Assembly: GCA_025655595.1 (NCBI GenBank) | Contig: JAHXIO010000003.1 | Coordinates: forward strand, 248,001 to 312,000 | DNA length: 64,000 nucleotides | Direction of reading: 5' to 3' | Source: Candidatus Thiodiazotropha sp. (ex Monitilora ramsayi) | GTDB taxonomy: Bacteria; Pseudomonadota; Gammaproteobacteria; Chromatiales; Chromatiaceae | Position numbers and translations under genes: made by a program | Notes under the pieces: model-generated | Databases searched by the model: none | The model's input: the letters and a program-made list of their open reading frames with translations, nothing else | Told to the model about the DNA's origin: nothing | Shown here: positions 45,401-60,400 of the stretch, in pieces | How positions within the stretch are numbered: position 1 is the stretch's first letter | Layout of the letters: the number at the start of each line of letters is the position of its first letter

Positions 45401-48400
45401 CGCCGTCGCGCTGCAGCACCAACACACTGACACCGTTGGCAACTCGCAACGCGGCACCCTGGTAGTCACCCTCGAGATAGACTGCCATCGGATATCCGTC
45501 GGCGAGTCCGTCCTGGGTGATATTCGGCAGGGTCACTGTTGACAGGGTCCAGTCGAAGGGCTGCTGTACACTATTAACGGTGGCAGTACCGGCAGTGATG
45601 TCCGCTGCCAAAATGTCGGCAGGGAACGTAACCGCAATGCCGTAGGCGCTCTCCTCAAGCGCGTAACCCACGGCCTGTGCCGGGATCGCTACCTGCGGAC
45701 CGCATACATCGGCGACCTGATGCAGGATATCCAGCTCATTAACCACGGCTGCAATTTCCAGCGATGCGGTATCGTAGCCGTAGCACTGGTTGAGAACGAC
45801 ATCCTCTTCCAGTTCGACACGCAGACTGACACCCTCAAGCGTCAGATTGGTGGCGATATCACTGCCGTTGAGCGCCAACGTCCAGTCGGCGACATCGTCC
45901 AGCGCCATCTCTTCGCTGTAGGTGAATATTATGGCGGGATTCGTGTTATCCAGGGCCACCTCGAACGCCGCGTCGATGATGTGTGGACGCAGCTTGAGGA
46001 AATCGATATCGATACTGGCAGTGCTGTCAAAATCACTGGCCACCGGAATCAGTGCATCCAGGTTGACCGTGACCGATTCAGCAACCACGTCACTGACCGT
46101 GAAATCAGCCTCACCCCTGATCATGGCAATATTCTCGAGACCGGATGCGTCATTGATCAAAGCACTGCCGGTGGCAGAGAACACAGCCGTGAAGTTGGCA
46201 TCGGAGGCGACACCCTGGGCATCGCGAATGCTCTCCACGGTGTTGCCGTAGATATCGGTGAGCCTCAGATTCAGGCTCACGACTTCATCGATCTCGATCC
46301 TGTCGGGATCGCCGAACTGCTGATTCTCGACGCCGGTGATGGTGAGCGCCATGTTCTCGGGCGCCGCGCCCACGACCTTCAGCACGATATCGGTGACCGG
46401 GATCGGCGCGGTCTGGGGATCCGCATCCTGGTCATACAGGGTGGCCAGCGTCAGATCCGGGTACTCGATCGTGAGCGGATAGCCGCCCGATTTCGTGCCC
46501 GCGGAAGCGGCCATGTGTACTTCGCCACGCTGGATATCGACCACGGCCTCCACTCTGTCGGTGAAATAGCTCACGTCGATGTCATTCGCAAACCCAACCT
46601 GGAACCTGGGATCGCCGATTGTCACCTTGACGGTGGTGCTGTTGTCGATGTCGACGCGGTTGCCGCCGGCGTCTTCCACGTACATGTCGATGGTGAAGTT
46701 ATCGCCTGCGGGGAGATCCCCTATGTGCGCGATCGACAGTTGCACCGGCGGTCCGGGAAGCACCTGCAGCACGTAAATAGCGGGAGGTATCGCCCTGTAG
46801 TAGGGATCTGCCAGCTCGGCGAAGACGCGGTAGTATCCCGCTTTCAGCAACGCCGGTTCATTGATGGCGGCGATGCCTTCGGCGTCGGTGATCGAAGTCG
46901 CGGACAGGTCGGTCCGTTCCAGGGTGGACAGGTTGACCAGGTACCACCTGACCTCCTGGCTCGGTACCGGACGGTTGGCCGTATCGGTGACCAGGGCGCG
47001 CAGCGAAAGCACCTCGCCGGCCTCGATGAATTCAGGATTGATGACCGGGTCATCGCTCTGCACGAACTCGAGGTGATTCGGCCGCTGCGTGAGCGTGGTC
47101 AGCCGCGGTACGGTTTCGCTTGTCTGTCCCAGTTCATCGGTGAGCCGGACCTTGACATAGAAATCGGTATCGCTGTTACGCAGTTCGTTACGAATTCCCG
47201 TGGCCTGCACGCTGTCCCCGGAGGTTGTCTGGCTGCGCAGGACAGTTTCCGCGGCACCCTGTACTTCCAGCACATCCACCTTGAGTACCTCACCGTCATC
47301 CGCGGCATTGATGTTGGCGACATTGATTCGGATGTTGCTGTCAAAGAACGCGCTGGTCGGGGTATCGACGACCAGTTGCGATGCATCGGGTGCCAGGTCG
47401 GGAATCACCGTGATGTCGACGAAAGACTCGGTCACCTGGTCGAGGCTGTCGGTCACGGAAACCTTGAGCTGCTCGACCTGGTTGCCGGCGACACGGATCG
47501 AACGCAGATCATCCAGACTGAAGGTGGCGCTATCCGTACCGGTCACCTGCTGGCTTCGGCCGGTCCATTCCACTGCGATCGCAGTGACGGCAAGGTCGTC
47601 GCTGGCCGCGACGCTGACCTCGAATCCGGACTGCTCACGTACCTGGGCGGGCGCCGTGACGGTTTCGATCACCGGGGCCGAGTCGGGCAGCGCGGTGAAC
47701 GACTGGCTGACCAGCGTCTCATTGCCGCTGTGATCGACAATGGAGACGGAGTAGTCGTAGACCGTATCGGCGACGGCCGGCTGCTCATTGTAGACCAACA
47801 GGCCATCCTCGAACGCAGCCGAGACGATCACATCGTTACGCTTCAAGAGGGCGTAATCGACGCCGCTGCCGACATCGGTGAGATCGACGTTGACGGTGAA
47901 CGGATGACCACCGACCGGCCGACCGTCGATCACCACCCCGCCGAGACTGATTTCAGCTGCGGGCGGCACCGCATCATCCAGACGCTGGAATTGGATTGGC
48001 GCTGTTTCGGCGAAGTTGCCATAAATATCGACAGCTCTGGCCTTGACATAGTCCATATGCTGAGCGGTGGTGAAGTTCCTGTAAACCACGTAATCGGGCC
48101 CGAAGTGCTTGCCGATCAGCTCCCAGGGTCCGATCGACGAGGCTGAATAGTAGAATTCGACCTGCTGCACCGGCTGCGAACTGTTGGCCACGACGGCACG
48201 CATCTGCATCGGTACCGGAGTGTAGTTGTCGGAGATGGCCAACGACACGTTGAACGAATTACCGATCTGGTCAAGGCTTTGCAGCACCACGCGCCGATCA
48301 ACGGCGTCGATGACATCACCCCACACAGACTCGGCACTCACCGTGATGTCGAAAGGCTTGCCGTTGGGCAGGCGAGCCGGTATTCGGGCTTCGAGTCCGA

Positions 48401-51400
48401 ACGGTCTGGCCGGCTGCGTCGTCAGATACTCGCCATTGATCCGGACGCTGACCGCATTGATGTCGGTCAGATCCTGTTGTGCGATCTGCATGGAATCCGA
48501 CTGCTCGTAGGTCTGGCCGAAGGCCGGGGTAGAGAGGGACGCATTGACGCCATACCAGGTCAACGGCAGTTCCACCAACTCGACACCAGCCGCTCCGCGT
48601 CCGATCAGCAGGCGATTATGCTCGGCATCGAGCGCAGCGACTTTCGCGCTGCCGGACACCGTGTTCGCGGTCAGCGTCCAGTCATGCAGGTCGACTGTCA
48701 GCACGTCACCGTTGACGCCAGCAAAGACCAGGCCACCCGCCGCAGCCAGCGCACCGATCTCCCCGCCGGTAACCAGGACCTGATCGCTCAGGTCTGACAG
48801 CCGCAGCCTGTGCAGGTCGGACCCGAGCGCATAGACAAGGTAATCACCCGTCGAAATGAGTCGGCGTACAGCCTGCGGGGCGCTGAACAGCTGAACCACC
48901 TCGGTGTTCGCATCCTCGATCGGCAACGGCCCGAGCCTGACCTTGTATACCGTGCCGTTGAGCATACTGGCGTAGAGAGTCTGACCGCGCGACGCCAGCG
49001 CCACGATTTCATTACCGGCTTCCACTTCGAAGACCGACGAGACGGACATATCATGAGCTGTTGCGTACAGGCTGGACCCGACGCTGGCCACCAGATAGTC
49101 AGGTGTCGTTACCATGGCCTGGTAGGGCAGTCCTTCCAGTGCGGGTTCGTCGATGGATCGATCGCTGGCCAGATCGTAGGCCATGATCCTGTTCTGCGCA
49201 GGCTGCCTCAGATACGCCCTGTCGCCCTCGATAGCCACCTGCTCCGTCGGATCGACATAAGCGGCCGGGTGTATAGACAGGGTACGTACGCCCGCATCCA
49301 TACCAAGCAGTTTGGTACCGTAATAGTCGGCGGCCACTACTGTCCTGCCATGGTGCAGGGCGACCGATTCGGTCAAACCCTTGGGCAGGGTTTCACGATA
49401 GAGCACTTCAGGCTGACCGGCTTGCCTCTGCAGCAGGTATTGCGCCCCACTACCCAACCACAACCGCCCCTGAGCGATGAGAGATAGCGCTTCGCTGCCG
49501 GTGTTCGCCGCAAAGCGGCCGATGAGGTCGGGATGCTCGACCTCTCGCATATCGATGACGCTGATCTCGCCGGCGGTATCGATAGCGATTACGTCGCCGC
49601 CCAGCGCGAACAGTCGCTGCGCTTTGACATTCACATTGAGACGCTGAATTCCGGGAACGCTACCGATACGGTACATCGTCCCGTCAGCGGTGGTAGTCAC
49701 AATCGTATCGTCCAGGCTGAGAATCGCGGTGAAATTATCCGTAGCGATTTGCGATACCTCCGCCGAGTCATCGATGCGCGCGATCTGCCTGCTGGTGATG
49801 GCCACGTATGCATCCTGATGACGGATCACGTCACGCACCACACCTTGGAGCGGCACCCCGGTTACCGGTTCTATGGCGTTCCCGTCGATACGATAGAGTT
49901 TCAGCTCGCCGTCGACGATGACGGCCAAGCGCTCGCCGGCGACCAGCAAGCGGCTTACCGTTCCGCCGAAGTCCTCGTTACTTAGCTGCCTGAACGGTCT
50001 CAGCTCGTCGAAGGGGTCAACAATGATCAGGCCGATATTCTCCAGCGCGAGCAGCAACCTGTCACCCACGTAAACCATGGCAGTCACCGCCGAGTTGAAC
50101 TCGGCAAGATAGTCGCCCGCAGTGTTGTAGAGGCTTCTGCCGCGCACGAAATAGCTGTCGCCGACGCCGGCAAGCGCGCTGTCGAAAGCCGTCACCGCCG
50201 GCTGTTCAACGAGACGGAAATGATCGATCACCTGGACCGATCGCTCATCGACGAAACTGTTGCCGAAATCGTCACTGACGGTGGAAACCACCCGCAACTC
50301 GGTGCTGCCCGGCGCCACCAGGTAGCGTAGAGAGTCCACACCGGATGCCTGTATGTTGCCATCCTGGTCGTAGACGAGAATTGACGCGCTGAAGCCATCC
50401 GCAACCTGTCGGTCCAGACCGGCCTCCAACACCGAACCCGTCATCAGGCGGTTGCTGACACCAGTCAGCCTGGCATACGGGGTATCGATTCTCGGGAACA
50501 CGCGAATACTGGTCTCGCCCTCGCTGAAGCGCAACTGGTTGCCGTAGTAGGCCCGGACGTTGACGAAGAAATTGCTGCGTTCTGCAACCTGCGGCAGTCG
50601 GATCCGCAGCCTGGCTTCACCCTCGGCAACAAAAACTTCGCTTATCAGATTACGGTTGAAATCAAGGATGCGGACCTGCACGTAGCGCAACGGCTCGGCG
50701 GTATCCTGGGTAGCCTGGAAGCGGATATCGATCGATTCGCCTTCATCGAAGGCGGCATTGTTCTGCGGGTTAGAGATAACGACTTGATCCAGGCCCGGCT
50801 GGTTGGCCACCAGGGCCACAGTGTTGCTGTTGACAACAGCGCCGTCGACCAGGTGATCGTAGACGATATCCGATGCGGCGTCGGGCAGCCGCACCCATTG
50901 GACCGACCCGGCACCGCCGGTTTCCGTGGAGGCACTGCCGGCCGTGTCGATTACAATGGATTGCGACGAGTTTCTGGCAACGGCATCGAGAACCTGGGTA
51001 AACGGTACGGTCGCGCCCAGCGTGAGAATGTCTCCGTCTGCCGGTGACAGCTGCCCGACCTGGGTTAACGGCGCCTCATTCCTGATCAGAATGGCGCTGT
51101 CCACATCACCAGCGCGGTTGAGCCTGGCGATATGCAGTTCACCGGTGCCCAGATCTGCCCGGCGCACGAACCACTGGTGCGTGCTATTGCGCCATACCGG
51201 TGTTACAGGCAATAACTGATCGTTCTGGTCACTGATGACGATATCACTGCCACCCAGCGTGGTATCGGCACCGTTGGCGTCGATGTAGATACCCAGCGGC
51301 GCTTCGATGAGTTGTGGTGCAAACGCGGTAACCTCGGAAGCCGCCTCGGTCGATCGCCGATTGAGCACACGAGAACCCTCATTTCCCTGGAGAGAGTAGA

Positions 51401-54400
51401 AACGATTGGATTCGAAGGCGATTTCCGCCACCGTTGAATCGAGTATCGCGACCCGTTCGCCGGAGAGGAAGCCGTGCCACAGCGATTCGCTGCCGTTGTC
51501 GATATTCAGCCATGTCAGTTCGCCGTCGGCGACAGATGCCCTGATATCAACGATGCTCGTCAGCTCCTCCGACCCGGCAACCAGGCTGTCATCTCCGAGT
51601 ACCTGGTAGTGGTCGATGGAATCGCCGTCCCAAGCATAGATCTGGCTCGCGTTCACCGTAAAACCAAGTTTTCCTGACACTGGCAGGAAGGCCTGCCTGG
51701 CGATACGCGGCGCATCGCTCAGTTCGATGGTATAGACACCGATGCCCGAATCGGTCATCACATACAGGCGTCCGTGATCGACCACTGACGCGATGACGGG
51801 CTCACTGATGACACTGCCTATCACGTTGACCGGTTCGGAATCACCAACCACATAACCGGTAATCACCTGGCCATTTCGGGTGTAGACATGGTAGCCGGCG
51901 ACACCCACGAGTTCGCCGTTCAGCTCGATATCGTGAGAGAGCGCCAGTGAGCCGCCGCTCAGGGACCAAGCCATCAGTCTGCGGGCACCCGCCGCCTCGA
52001 CCTGGGCGAACACCCCAGCACCGCTGAACAGCAGTTGATTGACCTGACCGTCAGCCTGCTGGTGAATGGTGCCGCCTGTGTCGCGCAAGGCGAAACCGCC
52101 ATTGCGGGAGTTCACGGCCCAGACGATGTTGTCACCGGTCTGGCGCAAGCCGGGAACGGCGACCATACCCGCCAGGGATTCGTCATCCGCCAGTGTATAG
52201 AGCTGGGTCACCGTATCGCCGAAATAGGCTTTCCTATCCAGGGTTATCGGCACCCTGTTTTCGAAGCCCGAGCGGTCGCGCAATACGCTGTCGACCTGGA
52301 GCTGAGCACTGCCGACGCCGGAGGCCACCCTGTGGTAACTGCCCGCGCCACCAAACGCGTAGTTCTGGACAATTTCCCCAACAGGATCCGTGACCTCGAT
52401 ACCCGACGTATCGGAGTAGTCAGACATGGACTCCGGCGCCTCGGCATGGAGGTAGAGCATCGATCCGCCGAGCACAGTACTTGCGGGCTGGATGGTCGTC
52501 AACGGCACCTCGGCGACACCTTCGTCTTTAACCAGGTTGATGAAGCGCCTGCCGCTAAGTGCGCCCGACTCCAGTCGCGCCACCACCACGATGTTCTCGC
52601 CGACCACCGGCAACGCGGTCTGGTAAGCGAACCTTGTTGCCGCTCCCTCCGGCCTGGTGATGCTGATGGGTTGCGGATTGCGTACATCGTCCGCGACACC
52701 GCCAACATCGAAGTAGAGCTGGGCGTCGGTCACATTACGCATCTCCAGCTCCAGCGTTATATCCTCGCCTTCGTGGTAGACGCTGCCGTTAGCCGGTGCC
52801 AGGATGTTGACGGCCGGTTCGCCCAGCGTCGCATCGTAAGGCTGTACCGTAATCGACTCGGTGGAACTCTGGTTGCCGTTGGCATCGGTCGCGCGCACCG
52901 AGATGGTAACGGGGTCCAGGGCCAAAGGCGTAAACGTGTAGCGGTTCGGGTAGGTCGCCGGTTGGAATGCACCGCCATCGACGCTGACCTCGACGAGTTC
53001 GATGGCGAATCGGTCGAAGACCTTGAACAAAACGTCGACCGGGTCGCCGAGTACGACTCGGTCACCATTACCCGGCGAAACGATATTGAGCGTCGGCGGC
53101 GTCACGTCGAGCAGCAGGGTGTACTGGTCGTCTACCGATTTGACGCTGCTGTATCCATAGCGAATCGCAAGGTTTACGGTTATCTGGTCGCTGGGTGCGA
53201 TATCCGACAACCGCGGGTGGACGTATGTGAGATGGACTCGAGCATGCGTCTGGCTGATCGAGTCGAGATTGACACTGTAGCGCCTACCGAGCACTGTCAT
53301 ATGCGCCTCGGTCAGCAGGTCCACGTCACCCGTCAGGTCAAATAGGATGGTTGCACGGCTCAGTTCGTCCACCTGCGCCGGGCTGGTATAGACCGGCGAG
53401 ATCTCGATATTCGGCTCGATTACGGCGATATCGAAGTGCTGCGTCACTGTATTGCCGGCACCATCGGTTGCCTGCAGCAGAACCACCACGTCGTCGAACG
53501 ATGAGAGAATATCGAGTTCAAGCGGCTGTTGACCGCTCTTCTTCGAATAGTACAGGTTCTGCCATGCACCGTAGCTGACGCCCCCATCGATGGAAACCCG
53601 GGCCTTGTACCGAATCTCACCTGCTGCTGACAGGTTGTCTATCGCCGCCGGCATGAAAGCATAGCTGCGGCCACGGGTCAGTGTCATGGCGGCATCGACC
53701 GGTTGCGAATCACTGACACGGGTCAGCGTAAGATCTCTTGGCGCCAACAGGTCCTCACTGGTGAAACTGGCCGAATAGGTGCCCGAATCCACCAACCAAT
53801 GGTTAGTGGCCTGATTGTCGGCGAGATCCCTGATGCCGGTGATGGTGATATCGTAGACTCGGTTGGCACTGAGCGAAACGCCGGGCAGCTTTCTGAGCAG
53901 TAACTGATTGCCGACCGAAACCAGTTCGAACTGACTACTGACATCCTGATCGGGGGATGCGCTGTAGTCCCTGAACTTCTCGATCACGGTGTAGCCGCTG
54001 GCTGTGAGAGGTTCGTTGGCGGTGATCGTAACCGGGCCGGCGAATGAGAGCCCGCTGACGTCGCTGATTACCGGTCGAGTATCATCGATCACTGTCAGTC
54101 TTGTCACTACGTCGACACGTTCTGCGGTTTCGTTTCGGATCAATACCACCTGATATTCCGCGCCCGGCACCGCCGGCGGTGTGCTAAAACGCAGCTGACC
54201 GCCGGCCAACCAGTGGTTCACCTTGTTCGACAGGGTCGGTGAATTACCAGTGTTCGCCTCGTAGACATGTACGTCCAGCGGTCCGGCTAAACCGAGACCG
54301 CTGATCGAGACCGTGGTGCCCCCCGAATCACTGATACGGTCACTGCCGGCGGCGTTGTCGGTCTGCATCGAGGTCACGGACAGCGCCTGCTGCACCAGCA

Positions 54401-57400
54401 GCGCGGCGGACAGCATGTCGTGCTGCCCGGGCTGCTCGACGGTCAGGTTGTAGAGTCCGGGTTGCAACAATGTCGTGGTAAAGTGTATTTCCGTCGCTTG
54501 GTCATTGACCGTCCAGTTCGCGGCATCCACCGCGATATCGTTGAGTCGAATACCGGTGACACTGTCGAGACCGGTACCGGATATGACGTAACTCGTTTCG
54601 CGATCGGTCAGGGTGTTGTTCGGTGCGAGCTGACGGACATCGAAGGCCTCGATGCCGAATATGGTCGCCGTACCCAGACGCCACTCGAGGTCGATATCCA
54701 CCCCTTTGCCGGATCGTCTGTCGGGCTGGTTAAACAGCGAGACACCGTAGGTTTCGCCGATGCCGTATGCATCGCCGAACAATGTGAACTCCAGCGTTTC
54801 GGCAACCCGCTGCGTATCGCCGGACAACAGACGGCCCTGCGATTCCTCTCTGACGTCGACGATCACCTTGGACCATTCATCGTCGTAGCCCGTATAGTGA
54901 AGTTTGAGACGCTGTGCATCGTCTGTGATCTTCGTATTCGGCGTTATCGCATAGATGTTAGCCACCGGCACCAAGGCCGAGTAGTAACCGCCGTTGCTCC
55001 ACTCGACGATATCGCCGTAGAAGTTGAGGCGGCTCCCCGTGCTCCAAGTATCTATATCGGTAACATGATCGAGCTTCAGCTTGTCGACCTGATCGGCATC
55101 CACGCCTAACCCATAAATGCTGATACTACCCGCATGCTCCAATGCCAGCAGTTTGCCATTGAGCGATGCCTCCTGGATTCCCGCATGATCCACCCGACCG
55201 CGTAGCGGCAGTAGACCCTGATCAGCAAGATATGCGGTGCTGTACATCTCCAATCTGCTGCCACCCACCAACAGCAGACGCTGGTTGTTGACGATGGCCT
55301 GTTTCGGTGTCAGCAGCAGGTGAAAACCCGAAACTAGGACTGTATCCGGTTCGAAAAGGTCTCTCACCTCATAGGTGAAGTCGTTGAGCAGGTAGATGAA
55401 GCGGTCGTCGACATCCACAGCGCGGGCGTCCGCGGCCAGGACATGATTATTCCATTCCGCGCCCCTGACATAACCGACGTGCAGCTCGGCACCGCTGAGG
55501 CTGACATAGGTATCACCGATCAGTTCGAGATGATTGTGGTTGACCAGACCTGGGTTGAGGATACGGTTGATCTGCCTCGGCAGGTAGAGGTTGCTGATCT
55601 CATAGACCAACAGTTCTTCGCGGTCATTGACGTTGAGGATGATGTATTCCCCATTCAGCGCTGCGGCATTCACCGCCTCGTCCAGCTCGATTGTCGACAG
55701 GTAGGTCGGTATTTCCGAATCACGGGTGGAGTAGAGACTGACGCGGAACGGCAAATTCTCTTCCTTGCGCTCAACCACCAGCAACAGGTCTTCGTAGCGA
55801 GCGAACTGGCTATGACCGCCAATCTTGTGAGTGCCGGGCAGGCGAACCTGAATATCGCTATTGGTCACGCGGTCAACACCATCGGGATCGTTGCTCAAAG
55901 CAATCTCGATATTGCCCAGAACGTCACCCGGCATGGGGAAACTGATTAAGGTTTCATTCACCAGCTGCACATCCGTGACCTGGTCGCCATTGACGAATAC
56001 CCGGGTACCCGCGCTCAGGCCAGTGGCCTCGATGGCAACAAAATCACCATTGTTTGCCAGCAGACTGTGATCGCCCGGCTGCAGCACGCCCAAGACCGGA
56101 TCATATTGGCCAATGGCGATAATGTGGGGGTCGGCGATGTAGGTATAGGCCGCTGGGGTAAAGCTGTTCACCGAGCCGGTATCCAGCCGCATACCGACCA
56201 CCCTGTTCTCGACGGGTGACACCGGCATCGATGGAACGTTGAAGGCGATTTCGTTATCAAGGTGAACGATGAACTCGGTGGCTTCCACCCGGTTCTCGCC
56301 GAAGTCGATACCCGTAACATCGGTCAGGCCAGAGCCGATGATGGTCACCACAACCATACCTCGCCAGCCGCCAAACAGGGGACTCACTTCTGCAACCTCG
56401 GGACGAGCATCGCTGGTCGCGATGAAGCGGAACGAGTAGTCACTGCGAAGCGACTCGCCGTGGATAGTTTGCAAGCCCTGGTAGAGCGTTACACGGTATT
56501 CCTTTCCATCTTCCAACGGTGACAAGGGCCGGAAGAAGAGGCGCGTTCCGGCATTGTTGACCCTGCCGCTGACAATGCCCTCGACGCTGACGCCGGACAG
56601 CGTGACATCGAGCAGCGAATTGCCGTTGTTGAGGATCAGCGCCGGGTCGATGATACGGTTGAACTGGATCTCGACCGGGTCGTTCACGTTGAGATACCCA
56701 CGTGCCTGCGGGATCTGCTCAGTGATGACGAGCTGGTCGTTAACGATGGTGTTGAGTGCGCCGCCCACTTCCTGGACATGTACCCCCTCTTCCAGCGGGT
56801 TCTCGGTTGCCTCGTCATCAACATACACGAACGAAGTACCGGCATAGATCGCCTCGGCGTTGAACGCAAAGCCGTTGACGGCGCCCTTGACCGAGAAATA
56901 GTGCTGCAGGTCGATGTTTTCGCGATAAAGACCATCCAACCAGGACGAGATATCGAACAGCTGCAGGTCACCCTGACCAGCGACCACGTAGAGCGTCTGA
57001 CCAACCAGACTCAGGTCTTCGGCGGAGATATCGCCACTCTGCAACAGGTAAGCGAGCCGTAGTTCCGCAACATGACTGGTTTCCCAGTCCGGGCGCAGGG
57101 CATACAACCTGACCGTACCGCGTTGGCCCGTGGAGACCATGAGATGATCGCCGGACAACAACATATTCTCGGCCATGAACTCACCACTGACGTCATCCCG
57201 CAGTACGATACTGTTGACCAAATCGAAGCGGCCTGAAAGGAGTTCGTACACGTCGACGACACCGCTGTCCGGCAGCAACACGTACATTTGTGAGCCGTTG
57301 ACGATCACCTGTTTGACCGCACCACCGATCTCATCGGCAGCCAGTAATTTCACCGGCACCAGGTCACGACTGCCGTCGATACGGTAGATATAAATACCGA

Positions 57401-60400
57401 AATCACCCGATACATATACCAGCCCGCCATTGACGTCGACGTCGTCAATCTCACCGGTGATATCGATATCGGCGAGCAGCAGAGGATCGGTCGGCAGAGT
57501 GACATCGAAATGGTAGAGCTTGTTACCACCCGCGATGAAAAGGTCCTGGTCTGATACGGTGATATCACGGAATCCGTCGGGGGGCAGGATGACCTTCAGA
57601 TGGTAAGGCAGCAGCTCACCGAGCAATTCCTTCTCAATAACGACAGGATGTACCGGATCGGTCACGTCAGCGACAATAAGCTGTGCCTCACTGCTGACCA
57701 GTTCGCCAAGCACCCTGCCCGCCCGATCGATGGCCTGGTAACCGCCGCCGGTGACGGCATAGAGTACCTGACCCGCGCTGGCGATCGCGCTCACCGGCGA
57801 CGACGCGGAGCGGTCGAGATCCACGGACCCGGTCTCCTTACCGGCGTAAAAATAGCCGTCAGGCAACAGATTGTTCTCACCTGGGAACATCGCGTTATCG
57901 ACCTGAACATCGACATAGCCGAACGCACCGGCCGGCGCCCTCACCTGGATATGATTCGAACTCATCACCTTCATATCGCCGGCGATACGGCCACCGAAAC
58001 TGACATCGACGAACTGGCTGAAGCCGCGACCGTAGATATCGACGGTGTTGCCACCCTCCGGGGTGCCTGACTCTGGTGATACCGTCTCTATGAATGCGCG
58101 CGGCAACATGACCAAGGCGCCGGTCAGGGTATCACGCAGGCCGTTTCGCTCGACGGTCAGCGACAGACTGGCCGTGTCGAACACCAGAAACATTTCAGGC
58201 AGCGTGAAGGTGATTTCGTTGTCGATCACCGAAATAATGCGGGCCGCATCGACCTGTTGATCGCCGACGTAGAGTCCGAGCAGGGCCGGGTCAGCGCCAA
58301 AGCCGCTGCCGGTCACTGTGATAGTCTCGGTGCCGTCCGCATGCACGAAGTGAGAACCGCTTTCGCTGACAGCGGCACTTACCTTGATCGCATCTGCGGT
58401 CTCCAGTGTAAAACCGAGGTTGACAGCTTGTAGCAACGGAGTACTGTCAAGCGCCGTCAGCGAATTGGAGACACTGACCGTAATGTCGCCACTGTAATTC
58501 AGTGTCGGTTCGAAGCGGATGTCGATATAGCCACCGTTGACGGTATTGATGCCTTCGGCGCTATATCCGGCCGTATCGAGCGGTTGTGCGCTTGAGTCGA
58601 GCACCTGGACGGCCGAAGCCAACACCTGTGGATCGGTGTTGATCAATTTGTTGAACTGCAGTCTGATGACATCGTCGCGACTGATCAGCTGTGTCGCAGC
58701 CGGTACCGATGCGGTCAATACCAATGACGGCGTCGAAGTGATACCCACACCGTTGTCATTGCCGAGCATCAGGCTTCCCTGGTTCGAGAACAACTCGGAG
58801 TAGGCGTCACCCGGGGGTGCATCCTGCCAGTAAACGGTCTGATAAACCGAATCGGCATCCGGCTGCAAAATCAGGTACTCCCCACCGGTGCTGATCGCGA
58901 TCTGACCGTGCTGGACAACCATGGATACCGAATCGATGTGGTCGCTAGCGAGATACCCTCTGGAAACCGGCTGAATAGTGTAGGTGGGTGAAGTTCCCAG
59001 GTTACTGTAGATAACCAGGTGGAGTGTCCTGTCCCGCATCAGCAACACGTAGAGCTGATCGTCCAGCCACTGCACATCGACCGGCTTGCCCCTGAGTTCG
59101 CCGTCGAGGAACACGATATTGTTGTACGGCGGCTCCATCTCGTTGTCGTTGAGATCGAAGAACCTGACATAACCCGATCCCAGGTCATTGGCTACCGACA
59201 TCGCCAGCACGCGCTGCGGCAACTGGATATCGACGTCGGTGGCGATGTGCCCTGGCACGGGGAAGTCGATCACCCTCAGCGGATTGCTCAGATCGGAGAC
59301 GTCCACCACGAGCAAACCCTCAGCCCCTGCTGCCAGGTACGCATTACTATCCAGCAACGCCATACCGGTAACCGGACTGTCGGTACGCATCTGCGACAAT
59401 CTGACCGGGTTGTCGTAGATCGCCACATCGTAAATCTCGAGACCCGCCGGCATCAGGAAGCGGTTTTCGTCCGTCGGCTCGGCACCCGCTCTGACACCGA
59501 TAAAGAGCTTGTCAGCACGTGAAACCGCGGCACCGATCTCCATCGGCGGATAGTTCGGCAGATGAACGCCACGACCGGAAGGCAGACGGTAGGAGAACTC
59601 GCCCACCAACACTTCACCATCGATCATCGACAGATAGACATCGTATATACCGGGGAACACGACACCCGGCAGGCGGAAAGCGAACTCATCGAGCGCAACC
59701 ACATCGTCGCCAAGATCCACAACCATATTGCCGGCAACCTCGAAACTCCGGATCTCTTCACTGTTGGCACGGCTGCGCAACACTACCTTGCTACCCGGGA
59801 GTATGGTTTTCAGATTACTGGTGATAGTGATTCCCTGTCCGCCATCAACCAACCCTGAATCCTTACTCAGTCCGAATGTGGCGTCCGCCGGATTATCCCC
59901 GATAACGATCGAGCCCACACTGGTGGCTTCGAGGCCGGCATCATTGATGCGGAGATGGTGCTGACCGGAATTCAGCGCCAGTAACTCCAACGCGCCGGCT
60001 GGAATCTGCAGTTCGGTATCGGAAATGAAATTTACAGCGATTTCGAACTGGTCGACGAATACCCTGGCGCCGCTCGAGAAGCCGCTGCCATGGATGATAA
60101 TCGTCTGGCTGTTGCCGCGATGGAACATGCCATTCTCCACCCTGTCGATGACCGGGCGTGTTGCGCTGGAAGGTGCAGCAACGACGTCGAGCACGAACGG
60201 CACCCACAAACCGCTACTGCGCAGATTCTCGACCCGGTGCACCTCAACCCTGTAGGCCAGACCTTCGGTGCGTAAGAAGTCGACGCTGAAACGGTCGCTG
60301 GCGCCTTGAGTCTCGTCGATCGCCTGCAGAGTAAAGGCAACATCCTCGCTGTTGTCGAGGCGGGTGACGGTTAATGCGCCCGGATCGAGCAGCGATGCGG

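Noticed and set aside
45720..48146. Open frame of 808 codons on the plus strand
   Set aside because: It is antisense to the giant gene; its product lacks any domain and has the composition of a mirror frame in GC-rich, Asp/Val-rich coding DNA.
52035..53345. Open frame of 436 codons on the plus strand
   Set aside because: Antisense to the giant gene, rich in Arg/His/Val/Asp as expected of a shadow frame; no recognisable motif and no plausible start region.
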